Shown here: positions 14,030 to 20,813 of the stretch, in pieces
Layout of the letters: every line of letters starts with the position of its first letter
Position numbering within the stretch: position 1 is the stretch's first letter
Assembly (NCBI GenBank): GCA_964424545.1
Contig: CAYRJN010000051.1
Location: forward strand, 1 to 20,813
Length of the DNA: 20,813 nt
Reading direction: 5' to 3'
Source of the DNA: JAUVIB01 sp964424545
GTDB taxonomy: Bacteria > Calditrichota > Calditrichia > Calditrichales > Calditrichaceae
Program-made: the position numbers and the translations under genes
The notes under the pieces: generated by a model
The model's database searches: none
What the model saw: only the letters and a program-made list of their open reading frames with translations
Told to the model about the DNA's origin: nothing

Positions 14030-14999
14030 AAATATCGCCTCCTTCTTTAAGGTTTTCGTGCCGTTTCTCAAAAACAAAGAGCAGCGCGCCGATTAGGGAT
14101 AAGAATATAAAACACAATAAATTCATAAACGATAAAGAAATCGCTCCCGCGCCCGAAACGCCGACTTTACTCAACAAAAACACGTATCCGCCTTCTCTGA
14201 TTCCTATGCCGTTTATCGAAGGCAACATGGTAAGCAGAAAAGTTACCGGGATAACCACAAATAAATAGGATAAATTCACCGGTAATTTCAAAGCAAGCGC
14301 CAGGGAATAATTTAAAAAGACGACGATTGTTTGCGATAGAAAGGATAAACCTACAATTTTAAAGAATACATCCTGACGATTGCGAAAAACATGAATCGCT
14401 TCAAACAGCTTAATCAGCTTGCCGCCTATTTCAAAGAGCGTAATTTTATTTAGAACCCTCTTAATTATTGTAAAAATACGTTCCGAAATAATCGACATGA
14501 AAAAGAGAATCAACACGGCTAACAGAACAAATGAAATAAGCAGCAATTTCTGATTTTTAAACTGTCCGTAGATTATCGCTAAGGCTACGGTAGCCATAAT
14601 TAAGGTGGACATCATACCGACTATGCGCTCAATGATTACCGAGGCGGTGCCTTGTGTTTTATCCTCCGAAATACGCACAATTTTCATTATACGCACAATA
14701 TCGCCGCCGATGCTTGTAGGTAAAAAATTATTAAAGAACAATCCTATCAAATAATAGGAATAGAGTTTCGTTAGTTTTATTTTTATATTATACACAAACA
14801 ACAAAATTTTCCAGCGCACGGTCAAGACCAGCATAGATAACGCCGCAAGCGCAATAGAAAGGATTAAATAAAAAACGCCGTCCGCGCTTAAGATTTTAAA
14901 AAACGCTTCCGCTATTTTATGCGGATCGGCCGAATAGATCAAATATGCCAATAAAGAAAGCGAAACCAGCGCTTTGAGTATGGTTTTAACATGGCGCAT
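14013..14999 (-). CDS. Flippase-like multi-pass membrane protein (LPG_synthase_TM / UPF0104 family)
   Basis: A 328-residue integral membrane protein with about seven or eight hydrophobic segments. The diagnostic NNFLPTSIGGDIVRIMKIVR (residues about 90-110) is the conserved loop of the lysylphosphatidylglycerol-synthase transmembrane family, which includes MprF flippase domains and archaeal AglD-like proteins of glycosylation clusters. The second half has INGIGIREGGYVFLLSKVGV, also family-conserved. There is no MprF-type cytoplasmic synthase domain, so lipid lysylation is unlikely; lipid or lipid-linked sugar movement is the better guess. Its ATG follows directly on the TAG of the DUF2723 gene with no gap, and its end overlaps the lipoprotein start by 17 bp, so the three are a unit. 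Confidence 0.88.
   Translation of the reverse strand: MRHVKTILKALVSLSLLAYLIYSADPHKIAEAFFKILSADGVFYLILSIALAALSMLVLTVRWKILLFVYNIKIKLTKLYSYYLIGLFFNNFLPTSIGGDIVRIMKIVRISEDKTQGTASVIIERIVGMMSTLIMATVALAIIYGQFKNQKLLLISFVLLAVLILFFMSIISERIFTIIKRVLNKITLFEIGGKLIKLFEAIHVFRNRQDVFFKIVGLSFLSQTIVVFLNYSLALALKLPVNLSYLFVVIPVTFLLTMLPSINGIGIREGGYVFLLSKVGVSGAGAISLSFMNLLCFIFLSLIGALLFVFEKRHENLKEGGDIYESTG
14038..14044 (-). promoter_or_regulatory. Strong ribosome-binding site of the DUF4837 gene
   Basis: A complete AAGGAGG on the minus strand, eight bases before the ATG at 14029 and inside the coding end of the upstream flippase-like gene. It decides the start of the lipoprotein against longer in-frame alternatives and shows that classical Shine-Dalgarno initiation is used here. 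Confidence 0.8.
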
Positions 15000-17681
15000 C
15001 TATTTTGCCGAATCCCTTTTGAGTGATTCCAATAAATTTTTTGCCTGTTTATCGTCCGGGTTTTCGCTAACCCATCGTTTCAACGGTTCAATAGATTTTT
15101 TTCTTTGTCCCGACAGATCGTAGGAATTTATCAACAAACCAAGAGTCCTGGCATTAGCGGGATTATTTTCATAAGCAAGTTTTAACACTTTAGAGGCTTC
15201 TTTATATTGCCCCATTCTTAAAAGCTCTTCCCCTATAAACTGAAATTCCCGATCGCTTTTCACATCTTTCAAAATGGAATCAACCATCGTGGTATCCGCG
15301 CTGATCCACAAGGCGTTTTTTAGGCCTCTTAAATAAATGGGCGTATTATTCCAAGCAATAATTTCCGGAGATACTTTTTCATCCATAAATTCCAAAATCT
15401 TTTTTGCTTCCTCACGATTTCCCTTATAGATATAATATTTTGCCAGTCGGATAAAGGCCGTACGGTAATTTTGCAACATATTTCTAATCGTGCTATCGAG
15501 ATATATATCCGGATTATCGAGTCCGCGATATTTATACACTTCGAGAAGGTTTTTTCTCAAATAGGTAGGCGAAAGTCCCCAATCGCGATAAGGAACTATT
15601 TTCTGCACGAGACCGTCCATGCGCATATATTGGACAAGCTCGGTAAGCATGTTGCTCTGCGGCACGGTAACGGCAAAATATACGGGCCGTTTCCAGCGGT
15701 TGGAAACGAGAATATTAAGAATCATATAATCCTGCGTACGCAAAACAGGTACGCGTGCGCCGCTCCTATCGGGGACGGTTAAAGCCGGTCTAACTTCAAA
15801 TTTGATCTCTTTGGCAGGTTTAATATTTTTCGGGCCGAATTCCGCGTTGTATAGCGATAATTCCATATTTGCTACTTTTTCGGGCACTTTAATGGTAACT
15901 TTTTGCGTTTTCCACTGTCTCAGCCCCAGCTGCTTTAATTCAAGATCGGACATACGCATAGGTACTTTCGGTTTTAAATCGCGCAATTGCTCAATATACC
16001 AATCCGTATTCAATAAACTTAAATTAACAATACGCACATCTTTGCGCACCCCCTCCACTTCTTGCAAATACCAAACAGGAAAGGTGTCGTTATCGCCGTT
16101 TGTAAAAAGAATTGCATTAGGCTCGCAAGACATTAACATATTATAAGGATAATCCCAAGCTACATAGCGGCCGCTACGGTTATGCGTGTGAAAATTTTTG
16201 GCCAACATATTGACAGGGCCTGCAATCAGCATAACGGCAAAAACAATAGCGCCCAATTTAGTTGAGAATTCCAGCTTATTCACATTTTTTTTAAACAGGC
16301 TGTTTTTTATAAGCTCGATGATACCGTTAAAACCAAGTCCTACCCAAATGGAAAAAGCGAAAAAAGAGCCCACATAGGAGTAATCCCGCTCTCTCGGCTG
16401 TGGATCGGGCTGGTTAACATAAATAACGATAGCCAAACCGGTCATCACAAAGAGCGCCAGCACCGCCATCGCCCGCTTGGGATCGCGATTAAAATGCCAA
16501 TACAACCCCAACAATCCAAAAAGCAGAGGAATGGCAAAGAACTTGGACATATCCACATCGCGCTCATTATCCGATAACCCGACGAACTGCCATAAGAAAT
16601 AGCGGTTATACATCTTATTTATTTGATATTTCCAGAAAAACTCATTGGTGCTTTTATAGAGACGACGATTATCCGAATTTTTCAAGGCGGCAGAACGATC
16701 GAAAATGGATTGATCGCCGTACTGCTCCCTGTTTAGATAACTTAAAAAACGTTCAAGATTTTCAGGATTATTTTCGTCAATATCCGGATTTAGTCCGGAA
16801 CGAATAAAAATACTGGCATAACTGGAATAGCCCACAACAATCAAAAGCAGCGAGGTAAAAATATAACCGTATAGTTTTTTATTATTTTTAACGGACCACC
16901 AGGCAAAATAAAGTACGGCGACAAAAAACAGGCCGAGAAGCAGTCCGCCCATATCTTTATTGATAAGCGGAATCAAAGGCACATACTTAACAACGCCGGG
17001 ATAAACGGCCAGCATGATTACGCCCGTTAGAACCGTAACAATTAAAAATCGTTTTAAGCTAGGCTGAAATTTACGATAATAGATTATAAGAGTAATAAAA
17101 GGCAGGGCCAAAACATTAAGCAGATGTACGCCGATAGCCAAACCGATAAGATAAGAAATCATTAAAATATATTTATAACTACCCTCTTCATCCGCCCTTT
17201 CCGACCATTTAAGTACCAGCCACACCATCAAAGAGGTAAATAACATGGAGGCCGCATAGACCTCCGCTTCCACGGCATTAAACCAAAAACTGTGCGTAAA
17301 AGCAAAAGTAAAGGCGCCGATTAAACCCGAAAATATAGCGCTAAGCCATTCCGTAGAGGTTTCCAACTTACCGTGCCATTCGCGCATAATCAACACAATA
17401 CTGAGATATAAAAACATAATAGTCAAAGCGCTGGAAATAACGGAAATGAAATTGATACGATAGGCAATATCCGCCGCTATGGGCAGCATACTAAAAATCC
17501 GGCCTACCAACAGAAAGAGAGGCGCGCCCGGCGGGTGGGGTACTTCGAGCTTGTAACTGCAAGCCAAAAACTCGCCGCAATCCCAAAGTGAGACGGTTGG
17601 CGACATGGTCAAAGCATAAACAATAAAGGCAATCACAAATACGGCCAACGCCGTATAACGGTTCGTTTTAATCCAGTCCAT
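15000..17681 (-). CDS. DUF2723 GT-C-type membrane glycosyltransferase (TMEM260-like) with C-terminal TPR region
   Basis: An 893-residue protein. The N-terminal half has roughly ten to twelve transmembrane helices. The first extracytoplasmic loop carries SPTVSLWDCGEFLA (27-40) with acidic D34 and E37, then EVPHPPGAPLFLLVGRIF, the signature of DUF2723. PQPRERDYSYVGSFF (around 425-440) and NGDNDTFPVWYLQEVEGVRKD (around 525-545) are further family blocks. A soluble C-terminal half ends in tetratricopeptide-like helices (about 780-890, GQYKEASKVLKLAYENNPAN). Human TMEM260 of this family is a protein O-mannosyltransferase using a lipid-phosphate mannose; bacterial members are largely uncharacterised. 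It is the first gene after a 127 bp gap and has GAGGA before its ATG. Acceptors are unknown. Confidence 0.88.
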   Translation of the reverse strand: MDWIKTNRYTALAVFVIAFIVYALTMSPTVSLWDCGEFLACSYKLEVPHPPGAPLFLLVGRIFSMLPIAADIAYRINFISVISSALTIMFLYLSIVLIMREWHGKLETSTEWLSAIFSGLIGAFTFAFTHSFWFNAVEAEVYAASMLFTSLMVWLVLKWSERADEEGSYKYILMISYLIGLAIGVHLLNVLALPFITLIIYYRKFQPSLKRFLIVTVLTGVIMLAVYPGVVKYVPLIPLINKDMGGLLLGLFFVAVLYFAWWSVKNNKKLYGYIFTSLLLIVVGYSSYASIFIRSGLNPDIDENNPENLERFLSYLNREQYGDQSIFDRSAALKNSDNRRLYKSTNEFFWKYQINKMYNRYFLWQFVGLSDNERDVDMSKFFAIPLLFGLLGLYWHFNRDPKRAMAVLALFVMTGLAIVIYVNQPDPQPRERDYSYVGSFFAFSIWVGLGFNGIIELIKNSLFKKNVNKLEFSTKLGAIVFAVMLIAGPVNMLAKNFHTHNRSGRYVAWDYPYNMLMSCEPNAILFTNGDNDTFPVWYLQEVEGVRKDVRIVNLSLLNTDWYIEQLRDLKPKVPMRMSDLELKQLGLRQWKTQKVTIKVPEKVANMELSLYNAEFGPKNIKPAKEIKFEVRPALTVPDRSGARVPVLRTQDYMILNILVSNRWKRPVYFAVTVPQSNMLTELVQYMRMDGLVQKIVPYRDWGLSPTYLRKNLLEVYKYRGLDNPDIYLDSTIRNMLQNYRTAFIRLAKYYIYKGNREEAKKILEFMDEKVSPEIIAWNNTPIYLRGLKNALWISADTTMVDSILKDVKSDREFQFIGEELLRMGQYKEASKVLKLAYENNPANARTLGLLINSYDLSGQRKKSIEPLKRWVSENPDDKQAKNLLESLKRDSAK

Positions 17682-17734
17682 AGTTCCTCGTTTTTCAGTT
17701 GTAAAACAAATATTTTATTTCATACAAAAAAGGG

Positions 17735-17763
17735 AAAATACAGAGAAATACAAGTCTAATCAA
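17735..17763 (-). promoter_or_regulatory. Possible promoter for the DUF2723 operon
   Basis: In the 127 bp gap on the minus strand, TTGATT (17763-17758) and TATTTT (17740-17735) stand 17 bp apart, each matching four of six consensus bases. It is placed about 55 bp before the start of the DUF2723 gene. The region is AT-rich, so this is only a candidate; read-through from rmlD is also possible. Confidence 0.25.
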
Positions 17764-17808
17764 GTCGATTTTATTTAATGGAGAGATATTGCAAAAAAGG
17801 AACTCTTT

Positions 17809-18666
17809 TTATAATTCCTTGAGGAATGTTATCAGCGCCTCATCCCAAGGCGCCATCATATCAAGATTTATCTTTTTTAATTTATCATTTTCCAGAACGC
17901 TGTAAGTGGGACGTTTCACTACCATGGGGAAATCGCTTACCAAACACGACTCCAGGGGGGTGGACAATTTCAACTCTCTGAAAATCACTTTGGCAAATTC
18001 ATACCAGGAGCATTGCCCCTTGCAGGTCATGTGGTATAAATCATAAGCATCGGTTTGCATTAATGAAAACGTATTTTTAGCGATTTCGGCGACGGAAGTG
18101 GGCGTCAGAATTTCATCGCGCACCACTTTTACCACATCCCGCTCCCGCGCCGCTTTCTGCATGGTATTGATAAAATTCCCGCCTTTGGCGCGGCAGGGCG
18201 TTTTGCCGTAAATACCTGAAATTCTCAGAATAAAATAATCATTACAATAATTGCGAATCAATGTTTCCCCATCCCATTTCGTTAAGGCGTAAATATTTAG
18301 CGGATTAGGGGCATCTTCTTCCAGATAAGGCTTTCTCTTTTGCCCGTCGAAAACATAATCGGTACTGTAATGTACTAACTTATAATGTAACGCATTGGAT
18401 AATTTGGCCAAATTTAAAGCGCCGACGGCGTTTACTTTAAAAGATGTATCGGGATTTTCTTCGCAGACGGGCACGTTATGATAAGCGGCCGTATTAATGA
18501 CCGCATCGGCTTGAATTGCGGAAAGGACATCTTTGGTTTTGTCCAAATCGGATATTTCGATATCTTTATGAGTCAGCGCCGCCACTTCCAATCCACGCAC
18601 CTTAAAATAGCTAACCAACTCACTGCCCAATTGTCCGTTGGCGCCGATTACCGCAACTTTTTTCAT
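17809..18666 (-). CDS. rmlD: dTDP-4-dehydrorhamnose reductase
   Basis: A 285-residue extended SDR of RmlD size. It catalyses the last step of dTDP-L-rhamnose synthesis, reducing the 4-keto sugar with NAD(P)H in the cytoplasm. MKKVAVIGANGQLG gives the dinucleotide-binding loop (8-14). VINTAAYHNVPVCEENP is the RmlD-typical block (INTAAYTxVDxAE in most), STDYVFDG (101-108) and Y126/K130 (YALTK) form the active site, and GKTPCRAKGGNFINTM and VVRDEILTPTSV are family-conserved. The active-site neighbour usually Thr-Val-Asp is His-Asn-Val here. It lies 22 bp after the SDR epimerase and in one run with RfbC, which supports the rhamnose-type assignment; rmlA and rmlB are not in the window. A related 6-deoxysugar reductase is the alternative. 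Confidence 0.88.
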   Translation of the reverse strand: MKKVAVIGANGQLGSELVSYFKVRGLEVAALTHKDIEISDLDKTKDVLSAIQADAVINTAAYHNVPVCEENPDTSFKVNAVGALNLAKLSNALHYKLVHYSTDYVFDGQKRKPYLEEDAPNPLNIYALTKWDGETLIRNYCNDYFILRISGIYGKTPCRAKGGNFINTMQKAARERDVVKVVRDEILTPTSVAEIAKNTFSLMQTDAYDLYHMTCKGQCSWYEFAKVIFRELKLSTPLESCLVSDFPMVVKRPTYSVLENDKLKKINLDMMAPWDEALITFLKEL

Positions 18667-18688
18667 AATTCCTCTGTTATATTATGAA

Positions 18689-19645
18689 CTATAACGACAA
18701 TTTTTTAAACACCTCAATATTACGATAATTGGGGTTATCCAAATCTTTAAATTTATCATAATTATCGATCAGATTATCGCAGATGGCGTCAATATCGTGC
18801 CGCGGTTTAAAGCTTAATACATTTTGCGCTTTTTCGGTGCTAACCTTGTAATTACGATAATCCTTAATATGCTTAATATTGAGTTTAATATCCAGACCCA
18901 TTTTATCTTGGACGCGCGCTTTAACCAAATCGCCCACTTCGCCCACCGTATAGTTGCCCGATGCAATATTAAAAATCCCGGATATGGATTGATTGGATTC
19001 GATTGCGCGTATATAAGCAACAACAACGTCTTCTATGCTTAAAATGGGTCTCCAAATTGCCGGATTGTTTACCGTTATCTGTTTTTGCGATACAGCGTAA
19101 TAAAACATGGTATTCACGATCAAATCCAAGCGCATCCGCGGACTGTATCCGCTGACCGTTCCCTGACGCAAAGCAATGACCGAAAATTGCTCGTCCTTCA
19201 TTTGCAGAACAGCTTGCTCGCCCTGCAATTTTGAAATACCGTAGGGATAATTGGATACGGCCGGAGAAGTTTCATCATAAAGTTTGTCCTCCGTATATCC
19301 GTAAACGGAACATGAGCTGGCATAAATTAGACGAGCAATGCCGGCTTGCTTGGCAATATAACCAAGATAAGCCGGCGCCGCGGCATTATAAATGAAGTTT
19401 TTACCGGGCGAAAACTCCGCCATGGGATCGTTCGACAAGCCGGCCAAAAAGATGGCCGAATCGTAGTTTTTCATCTCATCAACGTTTAATTCAAATACGT
19501 CTTTTTTAATACGCCCGACCGCTTCGGGCAGATTATCGCCAAACCAAAACAGATCAAGTACGTCAACTTCGTAATTTCGTTCCAATAATTTCGGAACCAG
19601 CGCCGAACCGATATAGCCCGCGCCCCCCACAATTAAAATTTTCAT
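18689..19645 (-). CDS. NAD-dependent nucleotide-sugar epimerase/dehydratase (extended SDR)
   Basis: A 318-residue extended SDR. MKILIVGGAGYIGSALVPKL carries the GxxGxxG loop (7-13). SSCSVYG (110-116) gives the catalytic serine region, and Y135/K139 in YPYGISK complete the triad. IFLAGLSNDPMAEFSP (65-80) and the ending LDNPNYRNIEVFKKL resemble epimerases or reductases found beside rfbC in surface-polysaccharide clusters. The exact reaction (epimerisation, dehydration or reduction of a nucleotide-linked sugar) cannot be told; it is not a clear RmlB, which has a distinct longer sequence with its own motifs. It stands 12 bp after rfbC and 22 bp before rmlD, so it likely acts on the same dTDP-sugar pool. 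Confidence 0.88.
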   Translation of the reverse strand: MKILIVGGAGYIGSALVPKLLERNYEVDVLDLFWFGDNLPEAVGRIKKDVFELNVDEMKNYDSAIFLAGLSNDPMAEFSPGKNFIYNAAAPAYLGYIAKQAGIARLIYASSCSVYGYTEDKLYDETSPAVSNYPYGISKLQGEQAVLQMKDEQFSVIALRQGTVSGYSPRMRLDLIVNTMFYYAVSQKQITVNNPAIWRPILSIEDVVVAYIRAIESNQSISGIFNIASGNYTVGEVGDLVKARVQDKMGLDIKLNIKHIKDYRNYKVSTEKAQNVLSFKPRHDIDAICDNLIDNYDKFKDLDNPNYRNIEVFKKLSL

Positions 19646-19657
19646 TTTCGCGCCTTC

Positions 19658-20251
19658 CTAAATATTAAAATGATATTCATCGGCTTTATAAATAAAATTA
19701 TCCGATTCCGGCGTTTCCAGCCATTGCGCCAGCGTCTGCGCTTTAGCGTCTTTATCGGATAAAATCGGCTCTTTAACCGGCCATTCAATGCCAATTTCGG
19801 GATCATTCCACAAAATGCCCGATTCCGCTTTGGGATTATACAAACCGGTTACTTTATACTGTATTTCCGCCCAATCGGAAAGAACCGTAAAACCGCGTGC
19901 AAATCCGGCCGGCGCCCATATCTGTTTTCTGTTTTTCGCCGTAACCACCTCGCCGTACCATTGCCCCAAAGTAGGCGAACCTTTACGGATATCCACGGCC
20001 ACCAAAAAAGCCTCCCCGACCGTTACACGCATCAGCTTACTCATGGGCGGCTGCCACTGGAAATGCAAGCCGCGTGTAACGCCTTTAACGGAACCGGAAT
20101 GATTATCCTGCACAAAATTCGAGGGCAAACCCAGCTCTTCCATCTGATCCATGCGGAAACTTTCTAAAAAGAAACCGCGATGGTCTTCAAAAAACTCCGG
20201 TTGCAAAGTTACAACCGCGCCAAGATGCACCGATTCAATTTTCATCTTCAT
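19658..20251 (-). CDS. rfbC: dTDP-4-dehydrorhamnose 3,5-epimerase
   Basis: A 197-residue RmlC-type cupin epimerase that inverts C3 and C5 of dTDP-4-keto-6-deoxyglucose. FFEDHRGFFLESFR (20-33) and FVQDNHSGSVKGVTRGLHFQ hold the conserved His of the active site (GLHFQ); VAVDIRKGSPTLGQW provides the paired Asp, and IQYKVTGLYNPKAE the conserved Tyr. The tail WNDPEIGIEWP is a family signature. Length matches the usual 180-200. The ATG at 20251 is preferred to the second at 20245 because GGAG stands seven bases before it. It begins the rfbC-SDR-rmlD run; upstream is the end of a GT2 glycosyltransferase gene, so this is part of a polysaccharide cluster that continues to the right. RmlA and RmlB may lie there. 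Confidence 0.95.
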   Translation of the reverse strand: MKMKIESVHLGAVVTLQPEFFEDHRGFFLESFRMDQMEELGLPSNFVQDNHSGSVKGVTRGLHFQWQPPMSKLMRVTVGEAFLVAVDIRKGSPTLGQWYGEVVTAKNRKQIWAPAGFARGFTVLSDWAEIQYKVTGLYNPKAESGILWNDPEIGIEWPVKEPILSDKDAKAQTLAQWLETPESDNFIYKADEYHFNI

Positions 20252-20290
20252 TTTATTTCTCCGTATTTTTCAAGATTCTACATTCTTTTC

Positions 20291-20386
20291 CTAAATACAA
20301 TGGAAAAAGATCTGCCTCGCACGATAATAGTAAAAAGCGTCATCCTCGTTATTTAAATCATTCATTACAAAACGGGATTGGCTCAC
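20291..20386 (-). CDS. Possible 31-residue small ORF between GT2 and rfbC
   Basis: A GTG at 20386 overlaps the glycosyltransferase stop (GTGA) and opens a 31-codon frame beginning VSQSRFVMNDLNNEDDAFYY and ending in a TAG at 20291-20293. The first part is hydrophilic and Asp/Asn-rich, the end aromatic. There is no clear ribosome site and no family I recognise. Stop-start overlap is the only argument, so it may be chance or the remnant of a longer gene. Confidence 0.2.
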   Translation of the reverse strand: MSQSRFVMNDLNNEDDAFYYYRARQIFFHCI

Positions 20387-20813
20387 CTCGCTATTTCGGA
20401 ATATGTTTTTTTCTTTTCAATAAAATATTTGAACACAATACTCTTTTGATAGATATTTTTCATTATTTCATTATCCGAAACACGCCGCCGGCTTTGTACA
20501 ATTTTTCTTTTTTGTAAAATTAAACCCAAATGGCTTAAAATCCAAAAATGTGCTTTAATTATGGCGTATGTTTGACTAAATTTTAGTTGAAACAGTAAAG
20601 AAAATATATTGACCGCATCTAAAATATAGCGAACCGTAAGATATTTCCATAAACCGCCTGCCGCATAATTTTTCATCATCATAAAAATATTATTGCGATA
20701 GTTCCAATAGAGTTTTTTAAAACTTTGCGGTTTTATGGTCGCGCCTTCGTAATGATAAATGAACGATCGGGGAATTACTTTCAGTTTAAAACCGGCCAGA
20801 TTCAAACGCCAAC
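20383..20813 (-). CDS. GT2 glycosyltransferase, C-terminal part (cut by window edge)
   Basis: The frame is open to the right edge and ends in TGA at 20383-20385, giving 142 C-terminal residues. It starts WRLNLAGFKLKVIPRSFIYHY, matching the region after the catalytic acid of rhamnosyltransferase-like GT2 enzymes (typical form D-WR-L-GY-I--P-a-v-H). An amphipathic part, SFKKLYWNYRNNIFMMMKNY (about 30-50), is also typical of the family, where it follows the catalytic domain. The C-terminal 60 residues are basic and probably peripheral to the membrane. The nucleotide-binding part and DXD lie beyond the window. With rfbC downstream it probably builds a deoxysugar-containing surface glycan. A TTG at 20805 is not the true start, because the frame and the conserved motif continue upstream. 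Confidence 0.87.
   Translation of the reverse strand, partial: WRLNLAGFKLKVIPRSFIYHYEGATIKPQSFKKLYWNYRNNIFMMMKNYAAGGLWKYLTVRYILDAVNIFSLLFQLKFSQTYAIIKAHFWILSHLGLILQKRKIVQSRRRVSDNEIMKNIYQKSIVFKYFIEKKKTYSEIAR

Noticed and set aside
14013..14999. MprF lysylphosphatidylglycerol synthase
   Set aside because: Only the transmembrane flippase-like part is present; the cytoplasmic aminoacyl-transfer domain that defines MprF is missing.
11170..18666. The two RmlD-like genes as a recent tandem duplication
   Set aside because: They share only family motifs (GANGxLG, DYVFDG, YxxxK) and differ elsewhere and in length; they are old paralogs, not a duplication event.
1..20813. CRISPR array, tRNA, rRNA, insertion sequence or prophage
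   Set aside because: No regularly spaced repeats, cloverleaf-like segments, transposase or phage genes were seen on either strand.

Overview
This is a 20.8 kb piece of an AT-rich bacterial chromosome with housekeeping and envelope genes and no sign of phage, plasmid, CRISPR, tRNA or rRNA. A run of ten Ns (5685-5694) shows it is a draft assembly, possibly metagenome-derived. Gene content points to the FCB assemblage (Bacteroidota relatives such as Calditrichota, KSB1 or Marinimicrobia): a DUF2723 membrane protein with a C-terminal TPR region, a DUF4837-type lipoprotein, a small surface protein with a signal peptide, and a LytR_C-RsfS-ArgS run. Clear Shine-Dalgarno sequences before several genes (for example AAGGAGG before the DUF4837 gene) argue against a typical Bacteroidota genome. 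The phylum is an inference.

Layout, left to right. (1) 1-532, minus: the N-terminal third of glutamyl-tRNA synthetase, cut by the window edge. (2) 533-1083: a 551 bp AT-rich spacer with no convincing gene. (3) 1084-4286, plus: a short exported protein, a LytR_C-domain membrane protein, ribosome silencing factor RsfS and arginyl-tRNA synthetase; the last two overlap by 4 bp. (4) 4478-5377, plus: a PfkB-family kinase. (5) 5378-5753: a spacer with the assembly gap and a palindromic REP-like element. (6) 5754-6908, minus: an orphan soluble REC-HisKA-HATPase signalling protein. (7) 7100-8131, plus: the radical SAM enzyme of the AmmeMemoRadiSam system. (8) 8199-20813: one long minus-strand block.

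The minus-strand block is read from right to left. Its first part is the end of a GT2 glycosyltransferase, RfbC (dTDP-4-dehydrorhamnose 3,5-epimerase), an extended-SDR nucleotide-sugar epimerase and RmlD. This is deoxysugar and surface-polysaccharide synthesis; rmlA and rmlB are not in view. After a 127 bp gap comes a very tight series: DUF2723 GT-C-type membrane protein, flippase-like LPG_synthase_TM protein, DUF4837 lipoprotein, second PfkB kinase, second RmlD-like SDR, DPM1-like GT2 glycosyltransferase, AccA, hotdog thioesterase, a 54-residue Trm112-family protein and a HAD-IB phosphatase. Most junctions overlap or are separated by fewer than 15 bp.

The most interesting hypothesis is that 10452-17681 encodes a lipid-linked protein glycosylation module. 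The DPM1-like enzyme would make a polyprenyl-phosphate sugar, the flippase-like protein could move lipid intermediates, and the DUF2723 protein (family of human TMEM260, a protein O-mannosyltransferase) would transfer the sugar outside the cytoplasm. The lipoprotein, kinase and SDR are co-encoded partners of unknown role.
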